This document shows positions 53,295 through 64,000 of a stretch of 64,000 nt of DNA, in pieces. Within the stretch, counting starts at the first letter, position 1, and each line of letters starts with the position of its first letter. This stretch comes from Photobacterium jeanii (lineage in GTDB: Bacteria > Pseudomonadota > Gammaproteobacteria > Enterobacterales > Vibrionaceae), in NCBI RefSeq assembly GCF_001650345.1, contig NZ_LVHF01000030.1, forward strand, positions 1 through 64,000. Reading direction: 5' to 3'. A program made the position numbers and the translations under genes. Below the pieces are notes generated by a model. It searched no databases. It was not told where the DNA came from and saw only the letters and a program-made list of their open reading frames with translations.

Positions 53295-54038
53295 GGATCC
53301 TTTGTTGATCCCCACTTGGCGTAAGAACTTTTGTAGTCGCTGATCCTGTGGATGGTTGAAGATCTGATCCGGTGTGCCTTGCTCAACGAAGCGACCATCG
53401 GCCATAAAGATCACCCGATCGGCGACTTCGCGTGCAAATTGCATTTCATGGGTCACCACTAGCATGGTTTGATGGCGCTGTGCCAGCGTTTTCATTAAAC
53501 CTAGCACCTCTCCGACCCATTCCGGATCCAAGGCTGACGTCGGTTCATCAAATAACAGTAGCTCGGCATCTTGCGCCATCGCGCGCCCGATCCCAACCCG
53601 TTGTTGCTGTCCGCCAGATAGTGCCGCGGGATAAGACTCAGCTTTATCACCCAAGCCAATATCATCGAGAATTTGTTGCGCTTTGCGATAGGCGTCCTCT
53701 TTGGTCCAGCCTTTGACGGTGATCAGCCCCTCCGCAATATTTTGTTTGGCTGTCATGTGCGCAAACAGGGCATAGTTCTGGAATACAAAGCCGGTTTTAC
53801 GGCGTAGAGCCAAAATATCAGCCTTATTGGCTTTGGCACTGTCGACGTTGACGTCATCAATGGTGATTTGCCCTTGTTCGGCTTGCTCTAAGAAATTGAT
53901 GCAGCGTAATAAGGTGGACTTGCCGGTGCCGGATGGGCCGATGATCACCACGATTTCACCTTTATTAATGGTCAGATCGAGATCGGCAAATACCGTGCTG
54001 TCACCAAAGCGCTTGGTTAATTGAGAGAATGTCATCAT
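53277..54038 (-). CDS. polar amino-acid (probable cystine) ABC transporter ATPase
   Basis: 253-residue ABC ATPase of the polar amino-acid uptake type. Walker A GPSGTGKS (34-41), signature [14 protein letters not shown], Walker [15 protein letters not shown] and the switch histidine in [10 protein letters not shown]. It overlaps the permease gene by 4 bp. The binding protein of the set resembles E. coli cystine-binding TcyJ (FliY), so this would be the TcyN equivalent; substrate is inferred. Confidence 0.9.
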   Translation of the reverse strand: MMTFSQLTKRFGDSTVFADLDLTINKGEIVVIIGPSGTGKSTLLRCINFLEQAEQGQITIDDVNVDSAKANKADILALRRKTGFVFQNYALFAHMTAKQNIAEGLITVKGWTKEDAYRKAQQILDDIGLGDKAESYPAALSGGQQQRVGIGRAMAQDAELLLFDEPTSALDPEWVGEVLGLMKTLAQRHQTMLVVTHEMQFAREVADRVIFMADGRFVEQGTPDQIFNHPQDQRLQKFLRQVGINKGSLHSEL

Positions 54039-54706
54039 CGTATGTACGCCTTATTGAGTTTGCGCTCTGCTACGTGTTGTAAGCGAGTCAGTACTACCAC
54101 CATCAGCCAGTAAATCAGGGCGACGGCTAAGAAAGCCTCAAAGAATTTAAAGCTGGAAGAGGCCTCCATTTGCGCCCGTGCCATGATTTCAGCGACCCCT
54201 AAGGTAAAGGCAAGTGAGGTCGATTTGATCATGTCGATGAAGTAGTTCATCAGCGATGGCAGAGCGATACGGGTGGCTTGTGGCAAGATCACTCGGCGCA
54301 TGGTTTGCCATTCGGTCATCCCGATCGCCAAGCTCGCCTCACGTTGGCTGCGATCGATGCCTAAAATTGCGGCACGGATACTTTCGGCTTTATAAGCGGC
54401 AAAGTGGAGGCTTAAACCGATCACTGCGGCGGTAAAGGCATCAAGGCCGATAAACAGTGGGAAGATTTGCGGTAAACCGTAATAAAGCAGGAATAGCTGG
54501 ACCAGAAGCGGCGTACCACGGAAAAAACTAATGTAGAGCTGGGCGAGCTGATCCAATACCGGTAAGCGGTAGACTCGGATCATCGCGATAGCGATGGCAA
54601 TGACCAAAGCGAACAGTAAGCCCCAAAGTGCCATAGCAAGGGTAATGCCAAGGTAGCCTAGTAATATAGGCACTAGCGAGAGCATGTAGTCAAAATCAAA
54701 ACCCAT
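54035..54706 (-). CDS. polar amino-acid (probable cystine) ABC transporter permease
   Basis: 223-residue membrane permease of the HisMQ/GlnP type with about five helices. The [21 protein letters not shown] start region of the family is present as [20 protein letters not shown], and the EAA loop reads [22 protein letters not shown]. It overlaps the ATPase gene by 4 bp downstream and lies after an internal hairpin that separates it from the binding-protein gene. Confidence 0.9.
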   Translation of the reverse strand: MGFDFDYMLSLVPILLGYLGITLAMALWGLLFALVIAIAIAMIRVYRLPVLDQLAQLYISFFRGTPLLVQLFLLYYGLPQIFPLFIGLDAFTAAVIGLSLHFAAYKAESIRAAILGIDRSQREASLAIGMTEWQTMRRVILPQATRIALPSLMNYFIDMIKSTSLAFTLGVAEIMARAQMEASSSFKFFEAFLAVALIYWLMVVVLTRLQHVAERKLNKAYIR

Positions 54707-54811
54707 AAAACGTGTTCCGTAATGTGTGCTGTGTGGTTGTATGTCAGTGCATCAGTGCATAGTGGTGACGCAGGTTGATTGTGTTTGTTGTTAGTTGAGT
54801 TGGTGCTTAAA

Positions 54812-54842
54812 AGGGGTAAAACTCACCCGAGGGTGAGTTTTA
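54812..54842 (-). terminator. internal hairpin between binding protein and permease
   Basis: AAAACTCACCC (54818-54828) and GGGTGAGTTTT (54831-54841) form a long stem with a minimal loop. Minus-strand transcripts would meet it right after the binding-protein gene; partial termination or 3' protection would give more binding protein than permease, a common arrangement. Confidence 0.72.
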
Positions 54843-54881
54843 AGTGTATTGGCTATGACGAAAAGTGACGCGGAAAGGTGA

Positions 54882-55637
54882 TTATTGGGTGATATCGGTA
54901 TCAAACCACTTCACTGAAATCTCTGCGAGCGTGCCGTCTTGGCGCATTGCCGCCAACGCTTTGTTCACTTCATCGCGCAGTGCTTCGCCTTTAGCGTTAT
55001 TAACAAACGGCCATGCGTTTTCAATGCGTTCAAATGGTTTACCTGCAAGTTGTAATGGCAGGTTGGCTTTTTTGATCAGCTCCACTGACGACAAACGGTC
55101 CATCACAAAGGCATCGGTACGGCCAAGAGCGACATCGTGCTCGATACCAGCATCGTAGGTTTTGATGGTGATATTGGCGGCGTTATCCAATCCACGTAGT
55201 AGCTGTTCGTAGTTAGACCCTAAGTTAACACCAACGGTTTTACCGTTTAGGTCTTGGGTATCCTTAATGCTGGTATTGCCTTTACGCACCACCAGCTGCG
55301 CGCCATCAATCACATAAGGTGCCGAAAACAGGTATTTGGCTTTACGCGCGTCGGTGATAGTGATTTGGTTCGAAATGGTATCGATACGACCCGTTTCCAA
55401 AAGCCCAAATAAGCCCGAGAAGTTAGCGGTTACAAACTCCACTTGGTAGTCATTGCGCTTGGCAATTTCATTCCACAGGTCGACTTCAAAGCCTTGCAGC
55501 TTATCTTGTTTGACAAAAGTAAACGGAAAATAACGACCAGACATGCCCACTTTGACGTCCGTGGCAGCCTGAACCGCTTGGCTGGTGCCTAAGGCAAGTA
55601 CAAGGGCAGTTAATGTGGTTTTCATCCAGTGTTTCAT
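54882..55637 (-). CDS. cystine-type amino-acid-binding periplasmic protein
   Basis: 251 residues from ATG 55637 (AGGAG 8 nt upstream), with a signal peptide cleaved probably after VQA near residue 24. It belongs to SBP family 3. Segments such as NQITITDARKAKYLFSAPY, KTVGVNLGSNYEQLLR and the end DGTLAEISVKWFDTDITQ resemble E. coli TcyJ (FliY), the L-cystine binder. Three 20-bp repeats lie about 70-130 bp upstream. Confidence 0.9.
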   Translation of the reverse strand: MKHWMKTTLTALVLALGTSQAVQAATDVKVGMSGRYFPFTFVKQDKLQGFEVDLWNEIAKRNDYQVEFVTANFSGLFGLLETGRIDTISNQITITDARKAKYLFSAPYVIDGAQLVVRKGNTSIKDTQDLNGKTVGVNLGSNYEQLLRGLDNAANITIKTYDAGIEHDVALGRTDAFVMDRLSSVELIKKANLPLQLAGKPFERIENAWPFVNNAKGEALRDEVNKALAAMRQDGTLAEISVKWFDTDITQ

Positions 55638-55707
55638 TCTGTCTACTCCTAGCAAGACATCAAAAAGTGCTGAATCATCCTACTTGTTTATAACTCTGTT
55701 AATTAAA

Positions 55708-55767
55708 TAACGATGAGTTATTTAAAATAACGATGAGTTATTTAAAATAACGATGAGTTATTTAAAA
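55708..55767. repeat. three 20-bp tandem repeats, each a dyad
   Basis: TAACGATGAGTTATTTAAAA occurs three times head to tail (55708-55727, 55728-55747, 55748-55767), followed by a partial TAAC. Each unit, read with the flanking A/T, is an inverted repeat AAATAAC-GATGA-GTTATTT. The array lies 70-130 bp upstream of the binding-protein gene and about 215 bp from dnaA. The 20-bp period is close to two helical turns, so a dimeric regulator could bind on one face. Confidence 0.9.
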
Positions 55768-55841
55768 TAACTTTTAGTAAGGTTAGCCGGATCTTGGCCT
55801 TTGTTGATATTTTTGTGGGTAATCGGGGGGGAATTTGTGCT

Positions 55842-55939
55842 GATCTGGGGTTCCATTGTGCGATCTATGTGAATAAGTCTGATCTTATTCACTGGATCTG
55901 CGATCTCTTTGCTGGCGATCCTGCGCCAGCAAGTATAAA
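55842..55939 (+). promoter_or_regulatory. dnaA promoter region with DnaA-box palindrome
   Basis: Two DnaA boxes face each other: TGTGAATAA (55868-55876, exact) and TTATTCACT (55885-55893, one mismatch), forming a perfect 9-bp dyad. Six GATC sites lie in 55842-55920. A probable -10 is TATAAA at 55934-55939, preceded by a GCTGGCG/CGCCAGC stem (55911-55930); no -35 is convincing. The set suggests DnaA autoregulation and SeqA control, both known for E. coli dnaA. Confidence 0.8.
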
Positions 55940-55983
55940 ATTGATTCCCTTTTTGTGTTTTGTTATTCAGTGTGGAGTCGAAC

Positions 55984-57408
55984 TTGTCATCTTCGCTATG
56001 GTTGCAGTGCCTTCAACGCTTTCAGGAAGAACTCCCTGCGACAGAATTCAGCATGTGGATCCGCCCTCTACAAGCTGAGCTAAACGATAATACGCTGACT
56101 TTGTTTGCGCCTAACCGCTTTGTGCTGGATTGGGTCAGAGATCGGTACCTTAATCACATCAACCGCATGCTGAATGAATTTTGCGGTAACGATGTGCCTG
56201 CTCTGCGCTTTGAAGTGGGCAGCCGTCCTGTGTCTGCGCCACCGCCACCACCGAAGCCGGTGGCAACTCCACCGCCAGTAGCCAATGTGAACTTAGGTAT
56301 GGCACCGCCTGTGCTGGAAGACGATCTTCCAAGCCCGCAGTGGGAGCCGGCACCGTCACCGGTGCAACCTGAGACGCAAGTCGGGTTCCGCTCTAACGTC
56401 AATCCGAAACACAACTTCAACAACTTCGTTGAAGGTAAGTCGAACCAATTGGGTTTGGCGGCTTGCCGTCAGGTTGCAGACAACCCGGGCGCAGCGTATA
56501 ACCCACTGTTTTTATACGGTGGTACTGGTTTAGGTAAAACTCACTTATTGCATGCGGTAGGCAATGCCATCGCTGATCGTAAACCCAATGCCAAAGTGGT
56601 TTACATGCATTCCGAGCGTTTCGTGCAAGATATGGTGAAAGCCTTGCAGAACAATGCCATCGAAGAATTTAAACGTTACTACCGTAGCGTCGATGCCTTG
56701 TTGATCGATGACATTCAATTCTTTGCTAACAAAGAGCGCTCGCAAGAAGAGTTTTTCCATACCTTTAATGCCCTGTTGGAAGGCAACCAACAGATCATCC
56801 TAACCTCGGATCGTTACCCGCGTGAGATCAGCGGAGTTGAAGATCGCCTGAAGTCACGCTTTGGTTGGGGCTTAACGGTCGCGATCGAGCCGCCTGAGCT
56901 GGAAACTCGCGTGGCGATCTTGATGAAAAAAGCCGAGCACAACAATATTCGCTTGGCAGATGAAGTGGCGTTTTTTATCGCTAAACGTCTGCGCTCGAAT
57001 GTGCGTGAGTTGGAAGGGGCATTGAACCGTGTGATTGCCAACGCCAACTTTACGGGCCGTGCTATCACCATTGATTTCGTGCGTGAAGCGCTACGTGACT
57101 TACTGGCATTGCAAGAGAAGCTGGTAACGATAGATAATATCCAGAAGACTGTCGCCGAATACTATAAAATAAAGATGGCTGATATGCTGTCTAAGCGTCG
57201 TTCGCGCTCGGTTGCGCGTCCACGTCAAATGGCGATGGCGTTATCGAAAGAGCTTACCAACCACAGCTTGCCTGAAATTGGCGATGCGTTTGGTGGCCGT
57301 GACCATACCACGGTGCTGCACGCCTGCCGTAAAATCGAACAGCTGCGTGAAGAAAGCCACGATATCAAAGAAGATTACTCAAACCTAATTAGAACATTGT
57401 CGTCTTAA
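55984..57408 (+). CDS. dnaA: chromosomal replication initiator DnaA
   Basis: AAA+ initiator that binds oriC and opens it. The start is TTG 55984 ([14 protein letters not shown]), with TGGAG 6 nt upstream, giving 474 residues and matching Vibrio DnaA. Domain I is 1-80, domain II is an unusually proline-rich linker (about 82-135), domain III has Walker A GGTGLGKT (179-186) and [11 protein letters not shown], and domain IV has the DnaA box-binding [15 protein letters not shown] longer TTG start at 55960 lacks a ribosome site. Confidence 0.97.
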   Translation: MSSSLWLQCLQRFQEELPATEFSMWIRPLQAELNDNTLTLFAPNRFVLDWVRDRYLNHINRMLNEFCGNDVPALRFEVGSRPVSAPPPPPKPVATPPPVANVNLGMAPPVLEDDLPSPQWEPAPSPVQPETQVGFRSNVNPKHNFNNFVEGKSNQLGLAACRQVADNPGAAYNPLFLYGGTGLGKTHLLHAVGNAIADRKPNAKVVYMHSERFVQDMVKALQNNAIEEFKRYYRSVDALLIDDIQFFANKERSQEEFFHTFNALLEGNQQIILTSDRYPREISGVEDRLKSRFGWGLTVAIEPPELETRVAILMKKAEHNNIRLADEVAFFIAKRLRSNVRELEGALNRVIANANFTGRAITIDFVREALRDLLALQEKLVTIDNIQKTVAEYYKIKMADMLSKRRSRSVARPRQMAMALSKELTNHSLPEIGDAFGGRDHTTVLHACRKIEQLREESHDIKEDYSNLIRTLSS

Positions 57409-57409
57409 T

Positions 57410-58510
57410 ATGAAATTTTCCGTTGAACGCGAACATTTATTAAAGCCGCTGCAGCAGGTATCTGGTGCTTTGGGCGGTCGTCCTTCGTTACCGATCTTGG
57501 GTAACCTGTTACTGCAAGTTGCCGAAGGGTACCTGTCAGTAACCGGCACCGATCTTGAAGTGGAATTGGTGGCGAAATTGGCGTTAGACGGTGAATACGA
57601 CGAAGGGTCTATCACAGTACCGGCGCGTAAGTTCCTTGATATCTGTCGAGGACTGCCTGATAGCTCTACTATCAAGATTGCTCTTGAAGGCGACCGTGTC
57701 ATCATTCGTTGTGGTCGTAGCCGCTACTCGCTATCGACGCTACCTGCGAATGACTTCCCGAACATCGACGATTGGCAAAGCGAAGTGGAATTTACTTTGC
57801 TGCAAGGCCAAATGCGTCAGCTAATTGATAGCACCCAATTTTCCATGGCGCACCAAGATGTGCGTTACTACCTCAACGGGATGCTATTTGAGACCAACGA
57901 ACAACACCTGCGTTCGGTGGCGACCGATGGTCACCGTATGGCTGTGTGCGCGCTGGATATCGAACAGTCGCTACCAAGCAAACAAATTATCGTACCGCGT
58001 AAAGGGGTATTGGAATTAGTGCGTTTGCTTGATACGCCGGATGCCCAAGTGGCGATCCAAATCGGTAATGCCAATATTCGCGCTACGGTAAACAACTTTG
58101 TGTTTACCTCTAAGTTGGTTGATGGTCGTTTCCCTGATTACCGTCGTGTAATGCCACAAAACACCACCAAAACGTTGGAAGCGAGCTGTGATGAACTGCG
58201 TAAGGCTTTCTCTCGTGCGGCGATTTTGTCGAACGAGAAATTCCGTGGTGTACGTGTGAATTTCAGCGGTAGCGAAATGCGCATTACCGCCAATAACCCT
58301 GAGCAAGAAGAAGCCGAAGAGTTTCTTGATGTAAGCTACGAGGGTGACGATCTTGAGATTGGCTTTAACGTGAGCTATGTACTGGATGTGTTGAACACGT
58401 TGAAGTGTGAGCGGATCCGTATGTCGATGAGCGATGCGAACGCCAGTGCCTTGATCGAAGACTGCGCAACCGACGAAGCCATGTACGTGGTTATGCCAAT
58501 CCGACTATAA
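57410..58510 (+). CDS. dnaN: DNA polymerase III beta sliding clamp
   Basis: 366 residues, three clamp domains, the same length as E. coli Dna[20 protein letters not shown] at the start and VMPIRL at the end are characteristic. The ATG lies 1 nt after the dnaA stop, so translation is coupled. recF follows after 3 bp. Confidence 0.98.
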   Translation: MKFSVEREHLLKPLQQVSGALGGRPSLPILGNLLLQVAEGYLSVTGTDLEVELVAKLALDGEYDEGSITVPARKFLDICRGLPDSSTIKIALEGDRVIIRCGRSRYSLSTLPANDFPNIDDWQSEVEFTLLQGQMRQLIDSTQFSMAHQDVRYYLNGMLFETNEQHLRSVATDGHRMAVCALDIEQSLPSKQIIVPRKGVLELVRLLDTPDAQVAIQIGNANIRATVNNFVFTSKLVDGRFPDYRRVMPQNTTKTLEASCDELRKAFSRAAILSNEKFRGVRVNFSGSEMRITANNPEQEEAEEFLDVSYEGDDLEIGFNVSYVLDVLNTLKCERIRMSMSDANASALIEDCATDEAMYVVMPIRL

Positions 58511-58513
58511 GGC

Positions 58514-62030
<3,517 letters not shown>

Positions 62031-62056
62031 TTTTTTATAAATACACGATTCGGTCT

Positions 62057-62088
62057 AAAAAACGTCGCCAAGAGCGACGTTTTTTTTG
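62057..62088 (+). terminator. terminator after gyrB
   Basis: ACGTCGC / GCGACGT stem with A and T extensions (62057-62068 with 62074-62085) around CAAGA, followed by a run of eight Ts. Confidence 0.92.
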
Positions 62089-62147
62089 CTTTTTATTCAG
62101 GTTGTTAGGAGGGGGATGTGACTTTTGAAAATTTTTTCGCTTCAGCC

Positions 62148-62176
62148 CTTGGAAAAAACAGCGTTAAGCCTTATAT
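62148..62176 (+). promoter_or_regulatory. candidate sigma32 promoter of the Hsp20 gene
   Basis: CTTGGAA (62148-62154), 14 nt, CCTTATAT (62169-62176) resembles the heat-shock consensus CTTGAAA - 13 to 15 - CCCCATNT. An overlapping sigma70 reading is TTGGAA, 17 nt, TATATC. E. coli ibpA is a sigma32 gene, which favours the first reading. Confidence 0.6.
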
Positions 62177-62259
62177 CTATTTATGAAGAGCAAGACGCCA
62201 AATACTGGGTCGAGCGCGAGGTTTGTCCTACAGAGGAAAACCACTTCATACACAGATTA

Positions 62260-62285
62260 ACTTATATTGCTTCTTAGAAGGATAG
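62260..62285 (+). promoter_or_regulatory. ROSE-like RNA thermometer at the Hsp20 start
   Basis: TTGCTTC (62267-62273) can pair with GAAGGA (62277-62282), hiding the AAGGA ribosome site 7 nt before ATG 62290. The stem has a G opposite G (62269 and 62281), the feature of ROSE elements, whose UUGCU strand pairs with AGGA. ROSE elements control small heat-shock genes in many proteobacteria, including ibpA. Confidence 0.75.
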
Positions 62286-62289
62286 TATT

Positions 62290-62730
62290 ATGCGCAACGT
62301 AGATTTCACCCCTCTTTACCGCTCTGCAATTGGTTTTGACCGTCTGTTTAACCAAATGGAAAAGAACTTTAGCAGCAATAACAATGCCGGTTACCCTCCA
62401 TACAACATCGAGCAGCAAGACGAAAATCACTACCGCATTACGATGGCAGTGGCAGGCTTTGCTGAAGAGCAACTGGATATTACCCAACAGCAAAATATCT
62501 TAATTGTGCGTGGTACCCGTGAAGAGAGTGCCCCTGAGCGTGAATACCTATATCAAGGTATCGCAGAGCGCGATTTTGAACGTAAATTCCAATTGGCTGA
62601 CTACGTAAAAGTTGTAGGCGCACAAATGGAAAATGGCTTACTGCACGTAGAACTGGAGCGTGAAATTCCAGAAGAACAAAAGCCACGTAAAATCGCCATT
62701 AACGGTCAACGCTTGCTAGAAAGTGAGTAA
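62290..62730 (+). CDS. ibpA: small heat shock protein (Hsp20/IbpA)
   Basis: 146-residue chaperone that holds aggregating proteins for DnaK and ClpB. The N-terminal [20 protein letters not shown] is typical of IbpA/IbpB, followed by the alpha-crystallin domain (about 35-125; [47 protein letters not shown]) and a short tail with the assembly motif KIAING. It stands alone with its own promoter, thermometer and terminator. Confidence 0.95.
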   Translation: MRNVDFTPLYRSAIGFDRLFNQMEKNFSSNNNAGYPPYNIEQQDENHYRITMAVAGFAEEQLDITQQQNILIVRGTREESAPEREYLYQGIAERDFERKFQLADYVKVVGAQMENGLLHVELEREIPEEQKPRKIAINGQRLLESE

Positions 62731-62764
62731 CCGATCGTTAAGATAGGGCTCGGAAAGAGTAGTG

Positions 62765-62792
62765 AAAGGTCAGCGTAAGCTGGCCTTTTTTA
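62765..62792 (+). terminator. terminator after ibpA
   Basis: AAAGGTCAGC (62765-62774) and GCTGGCCTTT (62779-62788) pair with one G-U, loop GTAA, followed by Ts. Confidence 0.85.
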
Positions 62793-62883
62793 ATGCCTGA
62801 ATTTTGTGTGTGGGCGTCGTGGGGTGATACTTAACTCTGTTATTCATCAAAGCGCGTCTATCGATGTGAGAAAGGTGAAACCA

Positions 62884-62899
62884 TGTTTCACGTGAAGCA
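62884..62899. promoter_or_regulatory. parS centromere site
   Basis: TGTTTCACGTGAAGCA differs at one base from the ParB/Spo0J parS consensus TGTTTCACGTGAAACA and keeps the CACGTG core. It is intergenic, 14.5 kb to the right of oriC, with parA and parB in the same window to the left of oriC. Confidence 0.9.
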
Positions 62900-62936
62900 C
62901 AGATTTGCTGATGGCTGATATTACGCTGGCTAAACG

Positions 62937-62965
62937 TTAACAAGCAGCGCAAGGCTGCTTGTTAA
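62937..62965. repeat. 12-bp perfect inverted repeat
   Basis: TTAACAAGCAGC (62937-62948) and GCTGCTTGTTAA (62954-62965) around GCAAG. It lies about 100 bp past the avtA stop on the minus strand and could be its terminator, though T-runs are short on both sides. Confidence 0.7.
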
Positions 62966-63065
62966 GTATTAAGGTTTTATCAGTGATGGTAAAACCAAGT
63001 GACGAAATGGTTTACGGCTTAGATGAACAGTTTAGATGAGCGACTTAGATGAAATCGGCGAGTAG

Positions 63066-64000
63066 TTAGCCGTGGGCATAGGCGTTCGCAACTTCTTCCG
63101 CAATCACCGCAATGCCTTTTTTCATGTCTTCATCACTTTGTACATAGTTCATTCGTAAGCACTCATGGCCGTGTTGCCAGTCATGATCCAACCCGATAAA
63201 GAAGTATTCTCCCGGCACAATCAACACCCCACGAGCTTTCAAACGACGGTACAACTCCATGGTGGTGATCGGTAAATCCTTAAACCATAGCCATAAGAAC
63301 ATCGCCCCTTCGGGTTTATGAATTCGAAAACGCGGGTCGGGGATAGCCCGTTGTAACAGCTCGACGGCTTGCTGAGATTTACGAAGATAAAAAGGCTTGA
63401 TCACTTGTTCACTCAAGGTGAGTAAATCTTGTTGCTCAATCATTTTGTGGGCAATGGCTGGACCAACACTGCCGGGTGCCAAGCTCAATACACCATTCAT
63501 GTTTGCCAGTGCGGTGGTGATTTCTTCGCTGGCAATGACAATCCCACAGCGTAAACCCGGTAATCCCAGTTTCGATAAGCTCATGCACAAGATGGTGTTG
63601 TCATTCCAGAACGGGGTCACCTCGGCAAAGATAATATCGGGGAATGGCATCCCGTAGGCGTTATCGATGATCAGTGGGATATTGTGTTGGCGTGCCAGTG
63701 CATCGAGATGTTGGGTTTCCTCATCGGTAAGCACATTGCCGGTGGGGTTGGTTGGTCGTGAGGCACAAATGGCACCGATGCTGTCGTCGACCACCAGGTG
63801 GTCAAAATCAACGTGGTATTTGAACTGACCGTTGTCGAGTAGGGTGATTTCTGGTTTGTAGGAGATAAACATCTCGTCACTCAATCCAGCGTCACCATAA
63901 CCAATGTACTCTGGTGCAAGCGGTAAGAGGATTTTTTTATGTTGCCCTTCGAACTGACCTGCCAGCAAGTTGAACAGATTGAAGAACGCGCTTTGACTGC
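63066..64000 (-). CDS. avtA: valine--pyruvate aminotransferase (partial)
   Basis: The C-terminal 311 residues of a PLP class I aminotransferase; the frame stays open to the right edge (reading GSQSAFFNLFNLLAGQF without the first residues), so the N-terminus lies outside the window. ASRPTNPTGNVLTDEE, IDNAYGMPFP and the PLP-lysine segment CMSLSKLGLPGLRCG match E. coli AvtA, which makes valine or alanine by transamination. The link with the ilv operon is biochemical, not positional. Confidence 0.93.
   Translation of the reverse strand, partial: SQSAFFNLFNLLAGQFEGQHKKILLPLAPEYIGYGDAGLSDEMFISYKPEITLLDNGQFKYHVDFDHLVVDDSIGAICASRPTNPTGNVLTDEETQHLDALARQHNIPLIIDNAYGMPFPDIIFAEVTPFWNDNTILCMSLSKLGLPGLRCGIVIASEEITTALANMNGVLSLAPGSVGPAIAHKMIEQQDLLTLSEQVIKPFYLRKSQQAVELLQRAIPDPRFRIHKPEGAMFLWLWFKDLPITTMELYRRLKARGVLIVPGEYFFIGLDHDWQHGHECLRMNYVQSDEDMKKGIAVIAEEVANAYAHG

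Noticed and set aside
55708-55772. Short CRISPR array
   Set aside because: The 20-bp units abut without spacers and there are no cas genes; this is a tandem repeat.

Overview
This window is the replication-origin region of a gammaproteobacterial main chromosome, almost certainly a member of the Vibrionaceae. The evidence is gene order (mnmG-oriC-mioC, mnmE-yidC-yidD-rnpA-rpmH, a polar amino-acid ABC transporter between rpmH and dnaA, then dnaA-dnaN-recF-gyrB) and proteins that closely resemble remembered Vibrio cholerae and E. coli sequences. Base composition looks close to 50 percent GC, which would fit Salinivibrio, Grimontia or Enterovibrio better than a typical Vibrio; the genus is a guess.

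Layout. 1-181 is the 5' end of a 16S rRNA gene on the minus strand, with its leader, boxA and P1 promoter out to about 480. 577-9185 holds housekeeping genes: a gamma-carbonic-anhydrase-like protein, DUF1488, aroE, hemF, tsaC, divergent purEK under a PurR box, and the minus-strand yrdD-smg-dprA-lysM cluster. 9186-15092 is def-fmt-rsmB and trkA-trkH. 15229-22462 is a mixed stretch: TrhA/hemolysin III family, Spo0M family, a DgoR-like GntR regulator, an unrecognised 54-codon ORF with its own terminator, yihD, ccoG, srkA and dsbA. 22564-30824 is comM and a complete ilvGMEDA operon with a leader peptide and attenuator. Two paralogous XRE regulators follow (30898-31876), then glmS, a DeoR-type regulator and glmU, the nine-gene atp operon, and mnmG-rsmG-parA-parB.

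oriC lies at about 48120-48410, with three 13-mers, four DnaA boxes or near-boxes and 14 GATC sites. To its right are mioC, mnmE, yidC, yidD, rnpA and rpmH (minus), a probable cystine ABC transporter (minus), then dnaA, dnaN, recF and gyrB (plus), an Hsp20 gene with a ROSE-like leader, a near-perfect parS site, and a truncated avtA.

How it works together: replication (oriC, DnaA, DnaN, RecF, GyrB), segregation (ParA, ParB and parS about 18 kb away across oriC), energy (ATP synthase), envelope precursors (GlmS, GlmU), membrane insertion (YidC, YidD), tRNA and rRNA modification (MnmE, MnmG, RsmG, RsmB, TsaC) and transformation proteins (DprA, ComM) sit close to the origin, where gene dosage is highest. 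Nearly all genes left of oriC from about 31 kb to 48 kb, and the rrn operon, are read in the direction of leftward fork movement. I see no insertion sequence, prophage, CRISPR array, tRNA gene or toxin-antitoxin pair. I did not find a convincing new multi-gene system; the less-explained signals are small: the 54-codon transcription unit, a 3 x 20 bp dyad array upstream of the transporter, UUCG hairpins in the rRNA leader, a dyad over the rpmH promoter, and the XRE pair.
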